Assembly: GCA_012861695.1 (NCBI GenBank)
Contig: JAAOOA010000006.1
Coordinates: 25,863,811 to 25,927,810, forward strand
Source: Trematomus loennbergii
Lineage: Eukaryota; Chordata; Actinopteri; Perciformes; Nototheniidae
Length of the DNA stretch: 64,000 bases
Direction: 5' to 3'
In this document: piece after piece, positions 60,401 to 64,000 of the stretch
Position numbering within the stretch: position 1 is the stretch's first letter
How the letters are laid out: the number at the start of each line of letters is the position of its first letter
Made by a program: the position numbers and the translations under genes
Notes under the pieces: generated by a model
Databases searched by the model: none
Told to the model about the DNA's origin: nothing
Seen by the model: only the letters and a program-made list of their open reading frames with translations

Positions 60401-60872
60401 GAGGTTGGAAGTACATTTCCTCGAGTACTGTATAAGTACAATTTTGAGGTACTTTACTTGAGTATTTCAATTTAATGCTACTCCACTACAATTTAGAGGT
60501 AAATACGTTACTTTACAGATTTGGATTAATGATGTGAAATATAATCAACACTTAAATAAGAGTTTAGTTACCTGGAGTAAATTCACAAACTACCCTGCAG
60601 TATACAAAACTAGCTGCATCTTTACCGGCATTGATAAACAATTGAATGCATCAATAATTATAATCAAAAATATAATATATATTATTCTGAAATAGAACAA
60701 TCTGCATAATGAGTATTTTTACTTTTGGTGCTTTAAGTATATTCTGATGCTAATATTGTTGTACTTTTATTGCGTACCATTTTGAATGCAGGTCTTGTAA
60801 CACAGTATTCCTACACTCTGGTACTTCTACTTTTACTCAAGTATAAGATCTGAGTATATCTTCCACCTCTGT
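60401..60872. repeat. Interspersed 'AAGTACT' repeat, uninterrupted copy
   Basis: From AGAGGTTGGAAGTACATTTC to ATATCTTCCACCTCTG, so the ends are inverted (AGAGGT(T)GGAAG / CTTCCACCTCT). It is the best complete copy here, without an insertion, and can serve as reference for the others. Confidence 0.75.
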
Positions 60873-61511
60873 TTTTAAGCCACAGTCTTTGCTTTAAATT
60901 CTACGGCCTGCTTGTTTCCTGCCTAACCTGCACAAGGTTAACCACAGTTTAATTTAGGACTTATTATGTGAAGATAAAACTGTTTTCCTGGGTTTCCAGA
61001 GACTGCGGCTGAATGTGTACGTCCTTCCTGCCTGTTTCTAGTTCATGCACCTCGGCGGTGACAGTTTTGTTTTTCAGTGTGCCCTGCAGGCCTCTCTAAT
61101 CCAGACACGCTGAGAGCACACAGCAGAAAGTCTGATCCTGTCGTGTAACTGGATCTCATTATTTCCCTCCAACATCATTAGGTTTTATTCAAAGTGAATG
61201 CTGTGCCGGTGTTACAGTCTTTGTTTTTCAGAAACTTTAACAAGCCATAAATATCGGCTGCATGTGGTTCCAAAGGGTCAGGAAAAGGAAAGGGGAGTCA
61301 AAGAACACTCCTCTTTAAAACATGTAAGTTGTATGTTGTGCTCATCTCCCTGTGCTCTCCGTTGTCACAAATGTTTTCTATCTATTGGCGTAATGTAGAG
61401 TGGATGATTGAAAAAATTATGTAAATAATTGCAAAATAATTAAACAGACGGCAAAGGTTAAGACAAACCCAGTCTCAAAGGAAAGAGGTTTAAAATGATA
61501 TACTCCAGAGC

Positions 61512-61620
61512 AGGGGTCACCAACCTTGTTTAGGATGAGAGCTACTTTCACAAAATAAAACAAGTCGTGAGCTACTTTTACTCCTCTATTATAATTTTTT
61601 TGCAGTGTATATATTTAGCA
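61512..61620. mobile_element. hAT-type end fragment
   Basis: CAGGGGTCACCAACCTTGTT followed by GAGAGCTACTTTCACAAAAT and a second GAGCTACTTTTAC is the left part of a common fish hAT MITE. No right end or duplication found. Confidence 0.5.
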
Positions 61621-61747
61621 CATTTTAACATTATTATATGCTGACCTTTAACCTGTGTGTGCTGTTTGGGTCTGTGGGACCCGTTTTCAGTGTTTACTAA
61701 AAGAACATGTATGCAATTTAATTATTTTAACCTGCTTTATTTGGGGA

Positions 61748-61860
61748 TGGACCTCACCTCCTCTAGGGGGGTCCTCACCTCCTCTAGGGGGGTCCTCACC
61801 TCCTCAAGGGGGGTCCACACCTCCTCCAGGGGGGACCTCAAATACTCTAGGGGGGATGTT
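61748..61860. repeat. 21-bp tandem repeat, about five units
   Basis: Unit CCTCACCTCCTCTAGGGGGGT, the later units diverging (CTCAAGG, CTCCAGG, ACTCTAGG). Because 21 is a multiple of three, open frames show a seven-residue repeat such as TSSRGVL. Confidence 0.92.
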
Positions 61861-62175
61861 TTTTTAAATGTTGAAGTGAAATGCATCATCTGGTGCACTT
61901 TGAGCACAACATGAATTGATGGATACAGCTCTCAACACTCAGATGAAAGGGAGCTGTATACTTTTCAATAATCCAAACATCTTTAGAATATGATCACAAC
62001 CAATAACAAATCATTTAAACTTGTTTATTCTTATCTTATGTTACCTATAGCATTCTTTCTTTTATTTATGCATATTTTACTAATCACTCCCCTTTTAAAC
62101 AGTTTTTTTTTTTTTTTTACTGTCCTATACACATTGGAATGATTTCTTACTTTATCTATATTAAATAGAATACTA

Positions 62176-62510
<335 letters not shown>

Positions 62511-62854
62511 TATTTAGGAGCTTCGACCGGAGAATTCACAAAACAAGTCAGGAGTCAGAGGTCTGACTACACGGTAGAGTTGCCATGTCAATTCTGAAGA
62601 GCCTCTCTCTCGATAGACCTTTTAACTAGTTCAGAGAGAGTAATCAACATATTTGGGGAGATAGACTAAACAGCTGGGAACACTGAATCACTTGCGTCTG
62701 ACACTTATGGCCTCGAAGATTTCACACCTTGGAGTCCACAAACCCCAAGAAGGAAGCGTTCCAGTGTACCCACAACAATAAACCATTTGTGACGAGAGTT
62801 GCCCGGTCATAAACTGGTAACAACAACATATGGCTGAAGCAGCCCCTTCCTTAA

Positions 62855-63338
62855 AGGGGACCTATCATGCAAAATGCACTTTTGTACGTCTTTTATACAT
62901 GAATATGTGTCCCCGGTGTTCCAGGGAACTCACCAAGTGTCAGAAAACACAAACCTCTCTATTTTCCTCCATACCCAAATCTATAAAAAAAGGGGCTGCA
63001 ACGGATCTGATAAAAACTGATCCAGATTTGAACATTGTCCTGACGTCAGGACGATGGCGCTACGGCTATTGGGCCAACTCCACCAATCAGGAGGAGACAG
63101 CCACGGCCATTGCCGTTCGAAAGCGCTGGAGACGCTGTAGTACATATGCCAGGCCAGTAGATGGTGCTGTTCTCACAGAATCAGCCCTTGCATAAACAGA
63201 GCTAGAAATGGTCAAATTGAGCACAATGAGGCATGGCTAAACTGCATGATCTGTTTGGTATTTTGAAAAAAAAAGTATAAATATGCCTTATATATGGTCC
63301 TACACTATATTATTCAAATATAGCATGATAGGTCCACT
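62855..63338. mobile_element. TTAA-flanked MITE family B, second short copy
   Basis: TTAA at 62851-62854 and 63339-63342. Begins AGGGGACCTATCATGCAAAA and ends TAGCATGATAGGTCCACT, like the copy at 19990. It lies outside the 'AAGTACT' repeats. Confidence 0.9.
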
Positions 63339-63659
63339 TTAAGGGAGATAACAGACGTCAGGGTTAGTCATAAACGTCAAAGGGCAAAAGGTGGATATCT
63401 AGGAGAATTATTCCCTAACACATACAATTTGTAATTTGCCATGTAGGTACTTTTCACCACTTCTGTTTGTTAGAAGAAAATCAATCAGATTGTTTTGGCC
63501 AAATAAACAAAAGTCTGCTGTCCAGTAGCCATGCATTTAAATTTGACATTTCTTGTCCAGTCATATCTTTAATATCAATACAGAGTATGAATTCACAAAG
63601 ACAGCCATTAATCATTAAAGTAAGTGATATTTGGTCACACACCCTGAACCCACTTATTT

Positions 63660-64000
63660 ACAGGGTTCCTGCAGGTTTCGCCAACTAAAATGTAAGACTT
63701 TTTAAGACCTTTTTAAGACCACTTTGAATAGAATTTAAGACTTATTTTCCTATAAAGTATGAAGGAAAATTGCTATGAAAGAAGAAATACGTCCCATTCC
63801 CATTGAGTTCTGCAGGCCGAGATGGGTCAGCTGGAGTTGGCGGGACCAGGGGCGTTTCCTGGCCCTGGAAACATTCGGGGCTTAGCCCACAGTTCATTAA
63901 GGTACATTAAGGTACCGGGCGCTACAGTGGAATTTTCTACTGCAACACTCCCACACGCAGATACACAGTACACCTGCGACTGTTACAATGAAGGCTTGAT
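63660..64000. repeat. Interspersed repeat entering the window edge
   Basis: CAGGGTTCCTGCAGGTTT followed by repeated TTTTTAAGACC words resembles the left end of another common fish hAT-type repeat; it appears to continue past the window end. Confidence 0.45.

Overview
The window is a piece of a ray-finned (teleost, probably percomorph) nuclear genome. Genes are split by many GT-AG introns. The spacers are AT-rich and full of microsatellites and fish-type DNA transposons, with LINE, SINE, gypsy and DIRS debris. I see no bacterial, organellar or free viral sequence and no CRISPR array.

Five protein-coding genes can be read exon by exon. (1) ero1a (+, 2421-9530), the ER thiol oxidase, 15 coding exons. 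(2) A kcng4-type modulatory potassium-channel subunit (+, 25952-29570), two coding exons. (3) A small CC chemokine (-, 36142-34761), three exons, with a TATA box and two STAT-type sites upstream. (4) gabarapl2 (-, 46268-42190), four exons, the ATG8-family autophagy modifier. (5) nqo1 (-, 54580-47895), six exons, NAD(P)H quinone oxidoreductase. kcng4, gabarapl2 and nqo1 all have human relatives on 16q, as do the CCL17/CCL22 chemokines, so part of the window looks like an old syntenic block with ero1a beside it. The genes do not form one pathway; two (ero1a, nqo1) are redox enzymes.

Both ero1a and nqo1 read cleanly except for one missing base each, in both cases inside or beside a homopolymer (T run near 9245, A run near 48593). 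The simplest reading is uncorrected long-read indels, but real lesions are not excluded. ero1a also has a non-canonical GC splice donor at 9104.

Layout: 1-2420 upstream AT-rich DNA with (GA)n; 2421-9530 ero1a with an L2-type LINE piece and a minisatellite in intron 12; 9531-23400 repeat-rich spacer; 23400-29570 kcng4; 29571-34760 spacer; 34761-36300 chemokine; 36300-42190 spacer; 42190-46470 gabarapl2; 47812-54640 nqo1, with two inverted MITE copies around exons 2-3 and a hAT inside a hAT in intron 1; 54640-64000 repeat-rich, with a deleted gypsy element, a DIRS-type remnant, minisatellites and a long (CT)n.

Mobile DNA is the richest signal. There are three TTAA-flanked MITE families (9 dated insertions with ends, plus one end-less piece), three hAT insertions with perfect 8-bp target duplications, and clear nesting that orders the insertions in time. 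I did not find a novel multi-gene system; the most testable new ideas concern the inverted MITE pair in nqo1 and the clustering of TTAA MITEs inside one host repeat.
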